From: Hyphomicrobiaceae bacterium
Lineage (GTDB): Bacteria; Pseudomonadota; Alphaproteobacteria; Rhizobiales; Xanthobacteraceae
Length of the DNA: 64,000 nt
Reading direction: 5' to 3'
Assembly: GCA_021324465.1 (NCBI GenBank)
Contig: JAJPJB010000092.1
Coordinates: 1 to 64,000 of the forward strand
The notes below the pieces were generated by a model that was not told where the DNA came from, made no database searches, and was given only the letters and a program-made list of their open reading frames with translations. The translations under genes were made by a program, and so were the position numbers. Positions 8,945 through 20,242 of the stretch are shown here, one piece after another (the first letter of the stretch is position 1; the number at the start of each line of letters is the position of its first letter).

Positions 8945-9103
8945 TTGCCACTTTGCCGAGCTCATGACCCAGGTCCGATCAAGATGCGGACTTCCATCCT
9001 GCGACAATTCACGCCTGGAACTTTGCGCCACCGCCGCCGATGATGGATGGGGGCGCTCACCAAAAGAACGACCGCCGGATCAACGGCGCCGTGAGGAGGA
9101 CGA

Positions 9104-9256
9104 ATGTTCGGCGATACGGCTGTTGATGCCACGCTCTGGCTCATTCTCGCGGCCATGGCCGCGCTGGTCTATGGGGGCTGCGTTTTTACATCCAAAAAGA
9201 AGACGCTAAAGGCGGACGAAACGGCGCCTGAACTAAAGTTTGATCGTGCGGCTTGA
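9104..9256 (+). CDS. Small single-span membrane protein, function unknown
   Basis: A 50-residue frame with a strong ribosome site GAGGAGGA (9093-9100) eight bases before ATG 9104. A hydrophobic helix spans about residues 10-29, followed by a Lys-rich stretch (SKKK) and an acidic/polar tail, giving an N-out/C-in topology by the positive-inside rule. It lies 160 bases after the broken nuoB and converges on the chemoreceptor. No family recognised. Confidence 0.55.
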   Translation: MFGDTAVDATLWLILAAMAALVYGGCVFTSKKKTLKADETAPELKFDRAA

Positions 9257-9297
9257 GGCTAGGGCCAAGCGAGAGGAGTCAGTTGGCGCAGCGCGCG

Positions 9298-10641
9298 CTA
9301 AGCCGCACGTACGCGACTAAAGAAATCACTGACTTTGGCTTCCAAGTCGCGGGCGCGCGAGGCAAGGCGGGCGGTCAAGTCCGCGATCTCGCCGAACGCA
9401 GTGGCGCTTTGCCGTGCTGCTCGTTCAACCGACATGATTTCAGTCGAGACACTGGTGGTATGGCCCGCGGCGGTCTGGATGCTGCCGGCGATATCGCGCG
9501 CGGTGTTGCTTTGCTGTTCCACGGCTGTGGCGATGCTGGTTGCAGCGGCGGTGAGTTGCTCGATGATGCGCGCGATCGCGGAGATTTCATCCACGGATTT
9601 GCGGGTCGCGTCTTGAATCGCGTTGACCTGCTGGGAGATTTCTTCGGTCGCGCGCGAGGTCTGGTTGGCCAGCGCCTTGACCTCCGAGGCGACCACGGCG
9701 AAGCCCTTGCCGGCGCTGCCGGCGCGCGCCGCTTCGATCGTGGCATTGAGCGCCAACAGGTTGGTCTGCGACGCGATCGTGGAAATGATGCTCACCACGG
9801 TGCCGATCCGCTCGGCGGCGTCGTTTAAGGAAAAGATGGCCTGCTGTGTGCGCTGGGTATCGCCGACCGCAGTTTTGGCCATGTCCAGCGCGCGCGCCGT
9901 CTGTTGTCCGATATGGTGAATCGAGCCGTACAATTCGTCGGTCGCTTCGCTTGTGATCTTAACCCGCTGCGTGGTTTCCGCCGCGGCCGTCGAGGCGACC
10001 GTCATTCGATTGACGGCATCAGTGGCGAGCCCGCGCATCGTGGTGCAGGTCGCCGTCAGCGATGCCGAGGCCTCTTTGATCGCTTCCAGCACCTGACCGA
10101 TAGTGCCGGCAAAATCTGAAATGGCGGCATCGATGGCTTGACGCCGGTTGTCCGCGCTCCGTTCTGCAGCTTCGCGATGCAGCGTCATTGCATTGGCCAC
10201 ATCAAAGGCGATCACTTTCGATACGAGCTTGGCGCCTTCGACGAGCTTCTTGCGCGAGAATTTATGCTGCCGCGAGAGCCCATCAATAACGCCGCGCAGC
10301 AAGTAGTTTCCGGCCGTGCTGCGAAAGCGCGCGTCGAAGCCGAGAGCCATCTCCTGCTCGACGGTTTTGCGGCAGGATTCAAAGTAGCGATGGTCAAGGT
10401 CACCATTGAGCAGCGCTTCGAAATGCGCCACTTCAAGCTCTTTAATGAGGTGTCTATGCTCGCGGATGACGCTGGCCAGATGCGGCAGTTCCGCAGCGAC
10501 GTCGAGAATGCCGTCAACTGCCTTGTCGATGTGTGGCGCGATCAGCGGCCAAATCAGTTTGACGGCCCGGCGCGAGCGCGCATCAAGCTCGTAGAGCCGA
10601 TAGCGGGACTCCACGCCCTGGATGGGCTTGTCTTGCGTCAC
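9298..10641 (-). CDS. Soluble methyl-accepting chemotaxis protein with globin-like sensor domain
   Basis: A 447-residue cytoplasmic chemoreceptor without membrane segments. Residues about 12-150 follow the globin-coupled-sensor pattern (opening helix with [17 protein letters not shown], later [18 protein letters not shown] and a final RGVIDGL helix). The remainder is a signalling coiled coil with the conserved tip [17 protein letters not shown], which binds CheW and CheA. In oxygen-sensing family members the proximal haem His precedes an IGL motif; here the matching stretch reads VEQEMALGF, so the His seems replaced by Glu or Gln and haem binding is doubtful. It is separate from the che operon at 40 kb. 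The globin assignment is by pattern only. Confidence 0.85.
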   Translation of the reverse strand: MTQDKPIQGVESRYRLYELDARSRRAVKLIWPLIAPHIDKAVDGILDVAAELPHLASVIREHRHLIKELEVAHFEALLNGDLDHRYFESCRKTVEQEMALGFDARFRSTAGNYLLRGVIDGLSRQHKFSRKKLVEGAKLVSKVIAFDVANAMTLHREAAERSADNRRQAIDAAISDFAGTIGQVLEAIKEASASLTATCTTMRGLATDAVNRMTVASTAAAETTQRVKITSEATDELYGSIHHIGQQTARALDMAKTAVGDTQRTQQAIFSLNDAAERIGTVVSIISTIASQTNLLALNATIEAARAGSAGKGFAVVASEVKALANQTSRATEEISQQVNAIQDATRKSVDEISAIARIIEQLTAAATSIATAVEQQSNTARDIAGSIQTAAGHTTSVSTEIMSVERAARQSATAFGEIADLTARLASRARDLEAKVSDFFSRVRAA

Positions 10642-10742
10642 GGCGAATCCTCAATTCCGCCTATGAGAGGCGCATTTTTTCGCCACGATAGACCAGATTG
10701 GTTGTGCCAATGTTAACGATGAGGAAACCTTTTGCAGCGACC

Positions 10743-12260
10743 TCATTGGCCACGCCGCGCGGCGCTGGCGAAGCGCCTGGCTTCCTCCGCAGCGCGGAAC
10801 AGGGCTTTGGCCTTATTGATGCATTCCTGCTGTTCGAACTCGGGGTCGGAATCGGCGACAATGCCGGCGCCGGCCTGCACATACATCGTGCCGTCCTTGA
10901 TCAGCGCGGTGCGCAAGACGATGCACGAATCCATTTCCTCGCCGGCGGAGAAGTAGCCGACGCAGCCGGCATAAAGCGAACGCTTTTCCTTCTCCAATTC
11001 GTCGATGATCTGCATCGCCCGCACTTTGGGCGCGCCGGCCACCGTGCCGGCCGGAAAGCCGGCGGCGAGGGCATCGATCGCGTCGCGATCCTCGCGTAGC
11101 CTGCCTTCGACATTGGAGACAATGTGCATCACTTGGCTGTAGCGCTCGACGAAGAACTGATCGGTGACCTTGACCGTGCCTATCTGTGCCACTCTGCCGA
11201 CATCATTGCGGCCGAGATCGAGCAGCATAAGATGCTCGGCGCGCTCTTTTGGATCGGCGAGCAATTCCGCCTCGAGCGCCTGATCTTCATGCGGGGTCGC
11301 GCCGCGCCGCCGCGTGCCGGCAATAGGGCGGATGGTGACGGTGCCGCCGCTGGTTTTGACCAGAATTTCGGGGCTCGACCCGGCAACTGCGAAGGCGCCG
11401 AAGTCGAGGTAATAAAGGTAGGGTGACGGATTGACCCGCCGTAGCGCGCGGTAGAGCGCGAATGGCGGCAACGCGAATGGCGCCTCGAAGCGCTGCGACA
11501 GCACGACCTGAAAAATGTCGCCGGCGGCAATATAATCCTTGGCGCGAAGCACCATGGACTTGAATTCGTCCGGCGAAGTGTTTGAGCGCGGCTCGACATG
11601 AAGCGGACCGGCGTGAAACGCGCTGGCGGACTTGTCGAGCGGCCGGTCGAGCGCGTCGACGACGCCGGTAATCCGATCGATTGCACGGGCGAGCGCCGTC
11701 TCGGCGCCGACGCCGGCATGGACCCGCACCGGCGTGATGACGGTAATCGTATCTTCAACGGCATCGAAGGCGATGACGAGGGTAGGGCGGATCAAGACTG
11801 CATCCGGAATGCCGATCGGGTCCTTGCCTGGCGGCGGTAGATCCTCCATCAGTCGGACCATGTCGTAACCGAGGTAGCCGAACATACCTGCGGCCATCGG
11901 CGGCAAGGATGGCGGCAAAGTGATGCGGCTCTCCGCGATCACCCTGCGTAATGCCGTGAGCGGCGGATCATTAAGCGGCACGAAAGCGACCGCATCGGTC
12001 TGCACGGTGCGATTGAGCTCAGCCTGCGCGCCGTTGACGCGGAAGATCAGATCCGGTTCGAGCCCGATGATCGAATAGCGGCCGCGCACCGCGCCACCTT
12101 CGACTGATTCCAGAAGGAAACTCATAGGCCGCGCGCCGGCGACCTTCAGAAAAGCGGAGACCGGCGTTTCCAGATCGGCGACCAGTCTCGTCCACACGAA
12201 TTGCGGCTCGCCCGCCGCATAGCGTGCCGCGAACACGTCCGCGGAGGGCTCGATCTGCAT
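10743..12260 (-). CDS. trpE: Anthranilate synthase component I
   Basis: A 505-residue protein that converts chorismate and ammonia/glutamine to anthranilate, the first step of tryptophan synthesis. It carries the LLES motif (residues 49-52) of the tryptophan feedback site and the chorismate-binding block with RPIAGTR, DLGRNDVGRV and the C-terminal GAPK, CVGYF and AGAGIVADS segments. Length is normal and there is no fused TrpG domain. The start lies 8 bases after the ppiD stop, so both share a transcript. trpG, trpD and trpC do not follow; a chemoreceptor gene lies downstream instead. Confidence 0.95.
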   Translation of the reverse strand: MQIEPSADVFAARYAAGEPQFVWTRLVADLETPVSAFLKVAGARPMSFLLESVEGGAVRGRYSIIGLEPDLIFRVNGAQAELNRTVQTDAVAFVPLNDPPLTALRRVIAESRITLPPSLPPMAAGMFGYLGYDMVRLMEDLPPPGKDPIGIPDAVLIRPTLVIAFDAVEDTITVITPVRVHAGVGAETALARAIDRITGVVDALDRPLDKSASAFHAGPLHVEPRSNTSPDEFKSMVLRAKDYIAAGDIFQVVLSQRFEAPFALPPFALYRALRRVNPSPYLYYLDFGAFAVAGSSPEILVKTSGGTVTIRPIAGTRRRGATPHEDQALEAELLADPKERAEHLMLLDLGRNDVGRVAQIGTVKVTDQFFVERYSQVMHIVSNVEGRLREDRDAIDALAAGFPAGTVAGAPKVRAMQIIDELEKEKRSLYAGCVGYFSAGEEMDSCIVLRTALIKDGTMYVQAGAGIVADSDPEFEQQECINKAKALFRAAEEARRFASAARRGQ

Positions 12261-12268
12261 GCTGAGTT

Positions 12269-14179
12269 CTAATCTGGCCCGCCCGAGCTGTTGCCCGTAG
12301 CCTGCGCCAGGACCGAGGTATTGATGCTGGTGCCGAGATCGCTTTCCAGCCGGCCGAGATATTGACCGATCATGTCATCGGTGAGCTGGCGTTGCACGGT
12401 TTGCGCAACCGCCTTGCTGTCGGTCGAATTCGGATCGAGTTTCGGCACCTTGATCCCGGTGACGCGGAACACGACCCATTGCGTGGGCGTCTCGCCTTGC
12501 GCGCTGCCATAGGCGTCCTTGAGGGTGTGGAAGATGGCTTCCGTCATTCTGGGCGTGATCGGGCCGTTGGTGCTACCGCGTTTGAGGTCGGTGGCGGCCT
12601 GAATCTTGAGCTTATTTGCGGCCGCCAGAGCGTCGAATGCATTGCCGTCTTTGAGCTTGGCGAGAAGGTCGTCGGCCTCGCTTTTCAGCCGCTCGGCAAT
12701 CTGGTCATCGCGCCAGCGCTGCTCGACTTGGGCCTTGACCTCGTCAAGCTTGCGATTGCGCGCGGGTGTGATCGCAGCCACCGAATACCAGATATAGCCG
12801 CCGTCGGCGTCGATCGGATCGTTGTCGACGCCGACATCCGACGCATAGGCAGCGTTAAGCACGTCGGCGGCATGCGGGATGTTCATCGCCGGCTTGCCCT
12901 GCGGATCGCGGCCCGAGCGATCCACGTCGAAGGTCGTGACCGGAAGCTTGAATTTGGCCGCTGCCTGCTCGAGCGAGTCACCGCCGGCACGATCGTCCTC
13001 GATCTTGTCGTGGAGATCTCCCACCTGCTTTTTGGCGCGATCGAGCGCAAGCTCGTTGCGCAGCTGCGGCGTTGCTTCGGCCAGCGTCTCCGTGACCGAT
13101 GGTGCGATCTTAAGCACGGTGGCGAGGACCACACCGAAGCGCCCCTGGATCGGCGCGCTCACTTCGCCCTCCTTAAGAGCGAAGACGGCATCCGCCTCGG
13201 TCGGATCGACAATGCCCGATTTGGCGACCATGCCGAGATCGATATCTTGTTCCTTCAAGCCGCGCTCGGCAGCGATAGCGGCAAAGCTCGTGCCGCTCTT
13301 GATGCGAGCGGCGGCGGCTTGCGCCTCTGCCATCGTCGGGAAGGCCATCCGTTGGACGTGCCGGCGCTCCGGGGTCGTGAAGCGCGCCTTTTGCTTTTCG
13401 TAGGCGCGCTTGATGTCGTCGTCGGACACTTCCATCCATTTGGCCAGCTCCGTCGGCGTCGCGACGACGACGTCGATCTTGCGATATTCCGGCGCGCGGA
13501 ACAGAATTTTGCGGTCATCAAAATATTTGCTGAGTTGCTCGTCTGTCGGCTGGGGAATGTCGCCGGCCTGAGCGGGCCCGAGCAGCACATAATCGACGCT
13601 GCGCTGTTCATTCTGATATTGATTGATGGCATCGAGCCAAGCTTTCGGCGCATTCATACCGCCGGAGATGCTGTCAATGAGTTGCCGGCGCAGCAGCGCC
13701 TGCCGCCGCTCATTGACAAAGCGCTGTTCGGACATGCCGATACTGCGCAAAAACTGCTCGAATTTGACGCGATCGAATTGGCCATTGACGGTCTGCAGCT
13801 GGGGACTGCTGGTAATGCTGCGGACGATCTCCGAGTCGGGAATGCCGAGGCCCATTTGGTGGGCGCGCTGATCGATGCCGGCCTGTGCCAGGAGTTCGCC
13901 GAGAACCTGCTTGTCGAGGCCAAGCGCGCTCGCCTCCTGCGGCGGCAGCGGCTTGCCCATCTCATGGCTGATCTGATTGAGCCGATCCTGGTAGGTCTGC
14001 CGAAACAAATCGATGGGAATCTCGGTATGGCCGATCTTGGCCAGCGTCGAGCGGCCAAAGCCGGTGAAAATGTCGTTGATGCCCCAGAGGCCGAAGACCC
14101 CGGCCAGCAGGGCCATCACCGCCGCCATGACAATGCGGCCGAGCCAATTTTCGGAGGCTTTGCGGATACCTCGAAGCAT
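12269..14179 (-). CDS. ppiD: PpiD-type periplasmic folding chaperone (SurA N-domain, parvulin PPIase)
   Basis: A 636-residue protein anchored by one N-terminal membrane helix (about residues 17-37) with the bulk in the periplasm, where it assists folding of newly exported proteins near the Sec translocon. The SurA-like N-terminal chaperone part covers about residues 45-180 (ALGLDKQVLGELLAQAGIDQ region). A parvulin-like rotamase domain lies at about 265-355 (RHVQRMAFPTMAEA ... GVVLATV), followed by a long helical C-terminal part. It precedes trpE and diverges from tpiA over 183 bases. Confidence 0.9.
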   Translation of the reverse strand: MLRGIRKASENWLGRIVMAAVMALLAGVFGLWGINDIFTGFGRSTLAKIGHTEIPIDLFRQTYQDRLNQISHEMGKPLPPQEASALGLDKQVLGELLAQAGIDQRAHQMGLGIPDSEIVRSITSSPQLQTVNGQFDRVKFEQFLRSIGMSEQRFVNERRQALLRRQLIDSISGGMNAPKAWLDAINQYQNEQRSVDYVLLGPAQAGDIPQPTDEQLSKYFDDRKILFRAPEYRKIDVVVATPTELAKWMEVSDDDIKRAYEKQKARFTTPERRHVQRMAFPTMAEAQAAAARIKSGTSFAAIAAERGLKEQDIDLGMVAKSGIVDPTEADAVFALKEGEVSAPIQGRFGVVLATVLKIAPSVTETLAEATPQLRNELALDRAKKQVGDLHDKIEDDRAGGDSLEQAAAKFKLPVTTFDVDRSGRDPQGKPAMNIPHAADVLNAAYASDVGVDNDPIDADGGYIWYSVAAITPARNRKLDEVKAQVEQRWRDDQIAERLKSEADDLLAKLKDGNAFDALAAANKLKIQAATDLKRGSTNGPITPRMTEAIFHTLKDAYGSAQGETPTQWVVFRVTGIKVPKLDPNSTDSKAVAQTVQRQLTDDMIGQYLGRLESDLGTSINTSVLAQATGNSSGGPD

Positions 14180-14362
14180 GCGTCCGACGTCGGATGAGGC
14201 TTGTGCGTGCCGGCGGGCGGCGAAGGCGGTGCACTATACGGAGCGCCCCCTTGCGCTGCAACCGACCGCGATGTCGCCCCTTTCCCGCCCGCAAGGGCTC
14301 TGGTAACGGCTCTCAGCGCATGGCTTTTTTGAGGCCGGCTTGATGCTGTTGGGGCCGATAGA

Positions 14363-15103
14363 ATGACGCGTCGTCCGTTGGTCGCTGGCAATTGGAAGAT
14401 GAACGGGCTGAGCGCCTCGATCGGCGAACTCGAAAGGATCGTCGCCGGCGCACGGATGCTCGCAAATGTCGACCTGATGGTGTGTCCGCCAGCGACGCTG
14501 CTTGCGCGCTTTGCCGGCGCAGCGCGCGGTTCCCACGTGGCGATCGGCGCGCAGGATTGTCACGCGCAGCCGTGCGGCGCCTATACCGGCGATATTGCGG
14601 CCGAGATGCTGAAGGATGCCGGCGCTTCAGCCGTCATTGTTGGTCATTCCGAGCGGCGGCAATTGCATGATGAGTCGGACGCGACGGTGCGCGCCAAGGC
14701 ACTGGCGGCGCGGCGCGCCGGCTTGACCGCGATCGTCTGCGTGGGCGAAACCCGCAACGAGCGCGATGCCGGCCGCGCTCACGAAGTCGTCGGCGCCCAG
14801 CTTGAAGGCTCGCTACCAGATGGTGGCCACGATTTTATCATTGCCTATGAGCCGGTTTGGGCGATCGGCACCGGCGTGACCCCGACGCCGGATGACGTCC
14901 GTGGCATGCATGGTTTTGTTCGTGCGCGTCTAGCCGCGCGATTTGGCCAAATGGCCGAAGCAATCCGGATTCTCTACGGCGGATCGGTGAAGCCGTCGAA
15001 TGCCAAAGAACTCTTGACGGTCGAGCAGGTCGATGGCGCGCTCGTCGGTGGCGCAAGCCTCAAGGCCGACGAATTCCTGGCGATTGCGGGCGTATATCGC
15101 TAA
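14363..15103 (+). CDS. tpiA: Triosephosphate isomerase
   Basis: A 246-residue glycolytic/gluconeogenic enzyme interconverting dihydroxyacetone phosphate and glyceraldehyde 3-phosphate. The catalytic residues are all present: Lys12 in NWKMNG, His95 in VGHSERR and Glu163 in [11 protein letters not shown], the start of the mobile loop. The phosphate-gripping LYGGSV and the late GGASLK motif follow. The ATG follows a GGGGCCGATAGA stretch. It begins the row tpiA-secG-pyrG-kdsA, typical of this bacterial order, although two minus-strand genes are inserted before secG. Confidence 0.97.
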   Translation: MTRRPLVAGNWKMNGLSASIGELERIVAGARMLANVDLMVCPPATLLARFAGAARGSHVAIGAQDCHAQPCGAYTGDIAAEMLKDAGASAVIVGHSERRQLHDESDATVRAKALAARRAGLTAIVCVGETRNERDAGRAHEVVGAQLEGSLPDGGHDFIIAYEPVWAIGTGVTPTPDDVRGMHGFVRARLAARFGQMAEAIRILYGGSVKPSNAKELLTVEQVDGALVGGASLKADEFLAIAGVYR

Positions 15104-15118
15104 ACCCCTCGTGCGCCA

Positions 15119-15352
15119 TTAATGCTGCGCTGCGGCAGGCGGAGCTTGATGCGCCTGCCCTGTCTGCGGCACGTCATTGGACGCCGTCACAATGTCGGAA
15201 TTGGCGCTCCGATACACGATGACGCCCGCAGCAAGTGCGGCGCACAACACAGCGGCCGCGAACCAGAAGCCGGTGGCATCGGCCGCGTTGCTGAATTCAA
15301 GTTTTCTCGACGGCTCCACCTCGTGACTTTGCTTGGTCATTTCCTTGTCCAT
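15119..15352 (-). CDS. Small single-span membrane protein, function unknown
   Basis: A 77-residue protein with a strong ribosome site (GAGAGGAGGG on the minus strand, about 8 bases before ATG 15352). A charged N-terminal segment of about 27 residues is followed by one membrane helix (about residues 28-47) and a Gln/Ala/Pro-rich tail ending in His. The layout suggests a bitopic inner-membrane protein with a short periplasmic tail. It converges on tpiA with a 15-base gap. No family recognised. Confidence 0.65.
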   Translation of the reverse strand: MDKEMTKQSHEVEPSRKLEFSNAADATGFWFAAAVLCAALAAGVIVYRSANSDIVTASNDVPQTGQAHQAPPAAAQH

Positions 15353-15717
15353 CGAGCCCTCCTCTCAAAGGGGCATAGGGACAACGCTACAACCCTCCGC
15401 CGCGGCGGCAGCGTAGGCATGCAAGCTTGAAGCTGAGTTAAGACTCTCAGAGCCGCCGCCGTTTCCGGCCATGCCGGGTTTAAGGCTTATCTTCTAACAG
15501 ATAGGAACCACCGCGAGTTCCGCAAGTGCGCGCCTGTGGACAGTGTGGTCGTGTTCGCGTTGCCGTGATCAGCGGGTTATCCGTGCAGGGTTCAGGGCGG
15601 CAATGGGCTGCCATGCTGCGAGCCTTCTTTTCCCGTGGCGGCAGAGGGCGCTATGGTTAAACCAACACAGAAGGACGCACCGCGTATGGACGAGGGCGCG
15701 AAAACGGGGAGGTCGCG
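15353..15717. other. Intergenic region with no supported gene
   Basis: About 365 bases between the small membrane-protein gene and the gluconate-dehydrogenase remnant. A plus-strand frame covering 15543-15884 is out of frame with the remnant and looks like chance. The region must contain the promoter of the small minus-strand gene. A ribosome site (GGGGAGGT, 15706-15712) belongs to the remnant downstream. Confidence 0.35.
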
Positions 15718-15940
15718 ATGAGCGAGGAGGCGCTTCCACGCCGCAAATTCTTGTTGGGTGCGGGCCTACCAGGGACCGCGGTCGCGACCGGGCTAACGCA
15801 GTCCACCGCGGCAGGGGCAGAAACGCCGGATGCGGCGGCGAATGCGCCGCCGCCGCTCCAACCGCAATCGCGCCTCTTTTTTAACTGACCAAAGCGGGAC
15901 TGAACGTGGTGTCGCTCGAGCGCGGCAGAGGAGAGCGTGC
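15718..15940 (+). pseudogene. Remnant of gluconate 2-dehydrogenase-like operon (subunit 3 N-terminus fused by deletion to GMC oxidoreductase fragment)
   Basis: ATG 15718 follows a good ribosome site and opens a 56-codon frame with a twin-arginine signal (PRRKFLLGAG), an Ala/Pro-rich linker and the segment RLFFN, which resembles the start of the folded domain in gluconate 2-dehydrogenase subunit 3. It then stops at TGA 15886-15888. Straight after, in another frame from 15885, comes LTKAGLNVVSLERG, which matches the ADP-binding beta strand of GMC-type dehydrogenase subunits normally encoded by the next gene. The likely history is a deletion that removed most of both genes. The assignment is by motif memory and should be checked. 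Confidence 0.5.
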
Positions 15941-15949
15941 CAACGTGCA

Positions 15950-17701
15950 TCATCGGATTTCATTGGCTCCGTTGTGCGCAAGCGTGGGGCCGGCGAGCGA
16001 GCGTCGGTCTTTCACCACGCCAATCATCACGCCGAGCCGCTCGACCTTGGCAATGATTCTGCCGTTAAGCGCGCGATCACAATTCATATGCGTGGGCGCG
16101 ATGAAGAAATCGGCATGGCGCCAGTCGCGCGTAAATTGCAGTCGGGCATCGGCCGTCTTCTCGAAAGGCAGCCGTTCGCCGCAGACTGCCACCGAGTAAT
16201 GCTGCAAAGGCCGCTTGCCAAGAGGGTCGCCGCTGCGGTCGAGATATCTTTCCAGATCGCTCACGGCTTCAGGCATGATATTGACCCAATAATCGGTGGC
16301 GTAGCGGCGTGAGGCGCCTTCGAGACCACCGACCAACGGATTGAAGAACAGATATTCGTCCGGATGCAGGCGGTAGAGCGTCGTGGCGTTGAAGGTCAGC
16401 GCCAAAAGCACCGTTGCCCCGCCTGTAAGCCCGGCGAGCGGATGAAAGGCTTGCAGGCGACGCAGCCCTCCGTCGAGCCCCAGACCCGCCAAGACGGCGA
16501 TCGGCGGCGCCGTGAACAGAAAGTGCCGCATGCCGGTATCGCCCGGTGCGTTGGCAATCACGTCGCAGAGCAACGGAAACAGGGTCGCGAGCGCCATAAG
16601 CACGGCCTCTCTGCGCCATGTATTGGCGGCGGCGTTGCTCGCGGCATGGGGCAATGTCGCAAGCAGGAGACCAAGCCCCGCGCCGATTAGAAGCGGCAGA
16701 GTGAGCTTAATGCCGATATAGACCGGCACATACCAGCGCGGGACGTCGGCCATGTAGTACACGTGGCCATCCAAGATCGTGCTGATCGGATAGTGAAAGT
16801 GGTCAAATAAATAGACTGCGCGCAGCGGATTGAGCGGCGCCAGGCCGGCCCAAGGCCATGCGGCAATCATGATGACATAGGCGATCAAAAAGGCGGGAAC
16901 GAGTCTCATGGCGCTGCGCGTTACGAAGGCCGACAAGCGGCGCCAATCGCCACCGCTGATCGGTGCGCAGATGACGACAGCGAAGGCCGCATAACCGAGC
17001 GCGAACAGTCCAAGGACCCGTATGCCCAGCGCGCAGCCGCTGAGCACGCCGAACGCCAGCACGAGCGACCAGCGTGGCCGCGGCAATTCGCGGCTCAGTC
17101 GAAGCAGGACATACGACGCGCCCATCATCGCCGCGGCAAAGGGGATGTCCTTGGTATGGGCGAACATCGCGCCGTACCAGATGCCGCAAACCGCGAGCGC
17201 CGTCGCTGCCAAAAGCCCCGCACGCGAGCCGCCAATCATCCGAGCGGCAGCCCAGGCGGCGCCGATGCCGCCGACTCCGGTCAGGGCCGAAAGCAAGTGG
17301 CGGACCTGATAAGGATCAAGCGGAAGAATTTTTTGCAGCCCGATGGCAACAATGTCGAACAAGCCGCCGTAGAGGTAAAGATCCCTGAAATGGAAGAGCG
17401 CCTGATCAGTCAGTCCGCTCGCATAGTAGGCGATAATCAGACCGCCGTATTGCTGCTGCACTTCCTCATCGTTGGAGATCGCATAGTCGCGGAAGGTCGT
17501 TGCGACGAGAACGAACAGCGTAGTGAATAATGCGGCCGCAGCGAGGTCATAGCAGTCGGCGCGTAATAGCGCGGTCCATCGATGGTCCTGCGAACAGGTT
17601 GGTGCTTTGCGAAACAGGGTGGAAGGCAATGCGCGCAGTTTCGCGCCTAACGCGCGTGCGAGCGTCACGACAATTCCCCCAGCAAGAATTCGCGGGCTCA
17701 A
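15950..17701 (-). CDS. Polytopic membrane glycosyltransferase, family 39-like
   Basis: A 583-residue integral membrane protein with about 10-12 hydrophobic segments from residue 55 to about 450 and a hydrophilic C-terminal domain. An acidic pair in the first periplasmic loop (SNDEEVQQQYGG) occupies the position of the catalytic Asp/Glu in GT39/ArnT-like enzymes, which move sugars from polyprenyl-phosphate carriers to lipid or protein acceptors. Donor and acceptor are unknown. No ribosome site stands out at the far ATG 17701, so the start may lie somewhat inside. It sits alone between the gluconate-dehydrogenase remnant and secG. Confidence 0.7.
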   Translation of the reverse strand: MSPRILAGGIVVTLARALGAKLRALPSTLFRKAPTCSQDHRWTALLRADCYDLAAAALFTTLFVLVATTFRDYAISNDEEVQQQYGGLIIAYYASGLTDQALFHFRDLYLYGGLFDIVAIGLQKILPLDPYQVRHLLSALTGVGGIGAAWAAARMIGGSRAGLLAATALAVCGIWYGAMFAHTKDIPFAAAMMGASYVLLRLSRELPRPRWSLVLAFGVLSGCALGIRVLGLFALGYAAFAVVICAPISGGDWRRLSAFVTRSAMRLVPAFLIAYVIMIAAWPWAGLAPLNPLRAVYLFDHFHYPISTILDGHVYYMADVPRWYVPVYIGIKLTLPLLIGAGLGLLLATLPHAASNAAANTWRREAVLMALATLFPLLCDVIANAPGDTGMRHFLFTAPPIAVLAGLGLDGGLRRLQAFHPLAGLTGGATVLLALTFNATTLYRLHPDEYLFFNPLVGGLEGASRRYATDYWVNIMPEAVSDLERYLDRSGDPLGKRPLQHYSVAVCGERLPFEKTADARLQFTRDWRHADFFIAPTHMNCDRALNGRIIAKVERLGVMIGVVKDRRSLAGPTLAHNGANEIR

Positions 17702-18009
17702 TGGCAGCCTAGCTTAAGATGCAGCCGCGTGGCGCAATCTGTGTCACGGCGCCGCATGCCAGGCGGGCGGCACAATCATCGCACGCAATGGTCGGGTTTT
17801 TTTACGGGCAACGCCCAGCGATGTGCCGGGCGGCCTTTCGTCTCAGACTGGCGGAGTCTTTGACGCGAGGCTCGATTTTCAGCCATAGAAATGCCCCGGC
17901 GGATCGTGTAGAGACGCCGCAACTTCCCATATAGAGGGTTGGATATCGGGGTCTTTCCCCGGCTGTTCTTTGCCGTTTGCGCCGCCAACGCGTATCAAAC
18001 AGGTACTAA
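17702..18009. other. Divergent intergenic region before secG
   Basis: About 308 bases separating the minus-strand glycosyltransferase from secG, so it should hold promoters for both. A 36-codon minus-strand frame (about 17776-17886) and a plus-strand frame from 17719 have no ribosome site or motif and are not supported. A short inverted repeat GGGGTCTTTCCCC lies around 17949-17961. Confidence 0.35.
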
Positions 18010-18411
18010 ATGGTCGTCCTGATTGTCATTCATCTCATGCTGGTCATCGCCCTGATCGGCGTAGTGCTCCTGCAGAAATCTGAGGGCGGCGGCTTTGTCA
18101 GCTCGACCAGCGGCTTTTTGACCGGCCGCGGTACCGCCAATGTGCTCACCCGCACGACAGCGCTGCTGGCGGCAGGGTTTTTCCTCACCAGCTTGGCGCT
18201 GTCATGGCTCGCAGGGCTCGATCGCAAGCCGGCCTCAATCATCAATACCAGCGCCCCCGGCCAGGAAAGCTCCGGCACCCCAACGGCACCACTTAATCAG
18301 GGCAGCGGCGGCCTGTTGAACCAGTTGCAGAAGGGCATCCCAAATGCCCCGTCCGCTCCCGCCGCGCCGGCACCCTCGCCCAGTGGCCCGCAGGTTCCGC
18401 AATCGCATTAG
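18010..18411 (+). CDS. secG: Preprotein translocase subunit SecG
   Basis: A 133-residue inner-membrane subunit of the SecYEG channel. Two membrane helices lie at about residues 2-22 and 55-75, separated by the conserved cytoplasmic loop LLQKSEGGGFVSSTSGFLTGRG, the hallmark of SecG. The Pro/Ala/Ser-rich tail after residue 80 is longer than in E. coli, as is common in Hyphomicrobiales. It lies between tpiA and pyrG in the usual order. Confidence 0.95.
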   Translation: MVVLIVIHLMLVIALIGVVLLQKSEGGGFVSSTSGFLTGRGTANVLTRTTALLAAGFFLTSLALSWLAGLDRKPASIINTSAPGQESSGTPTAPLNQGSGGLLNQLQKGIPNAPSAPAAPAPSPSGPQVPQSH

Positions 18412-18598
18412 GCGCAATTTGCCGCTGCGGTTCGCCCAAATCGTCCGAAATAACCACAGCGCCGGGTTCTGTTTCGGCCTGAGACTATCCATATAATGCC
18501 ATGGAAATGAAGCGCTTTTCCGAAAACTTGGGCGCCGCTGCGCGGGACGCGGCAGATATTACGGAAAATCGCTCGTCGAATCGAAAAAGTCGCGCTAA

Positions 18599-20239
<1,641 letters not shown>

Positions 20240-20242
20240 CAT

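Noticed and set aside
12362-14197. 611-codon open frame opposite ppiD on the plus strand
   Set aside because: It mirrors ppiD codon by codon, has no ribosome site or motifs, and is the expected antisense shadow in GC-rich DNA. ppiD on the other strand is certain.
17776-17988. Minus-strand small frame before secG
   Set aside because: Basic, low-information composition and no ribosome site.
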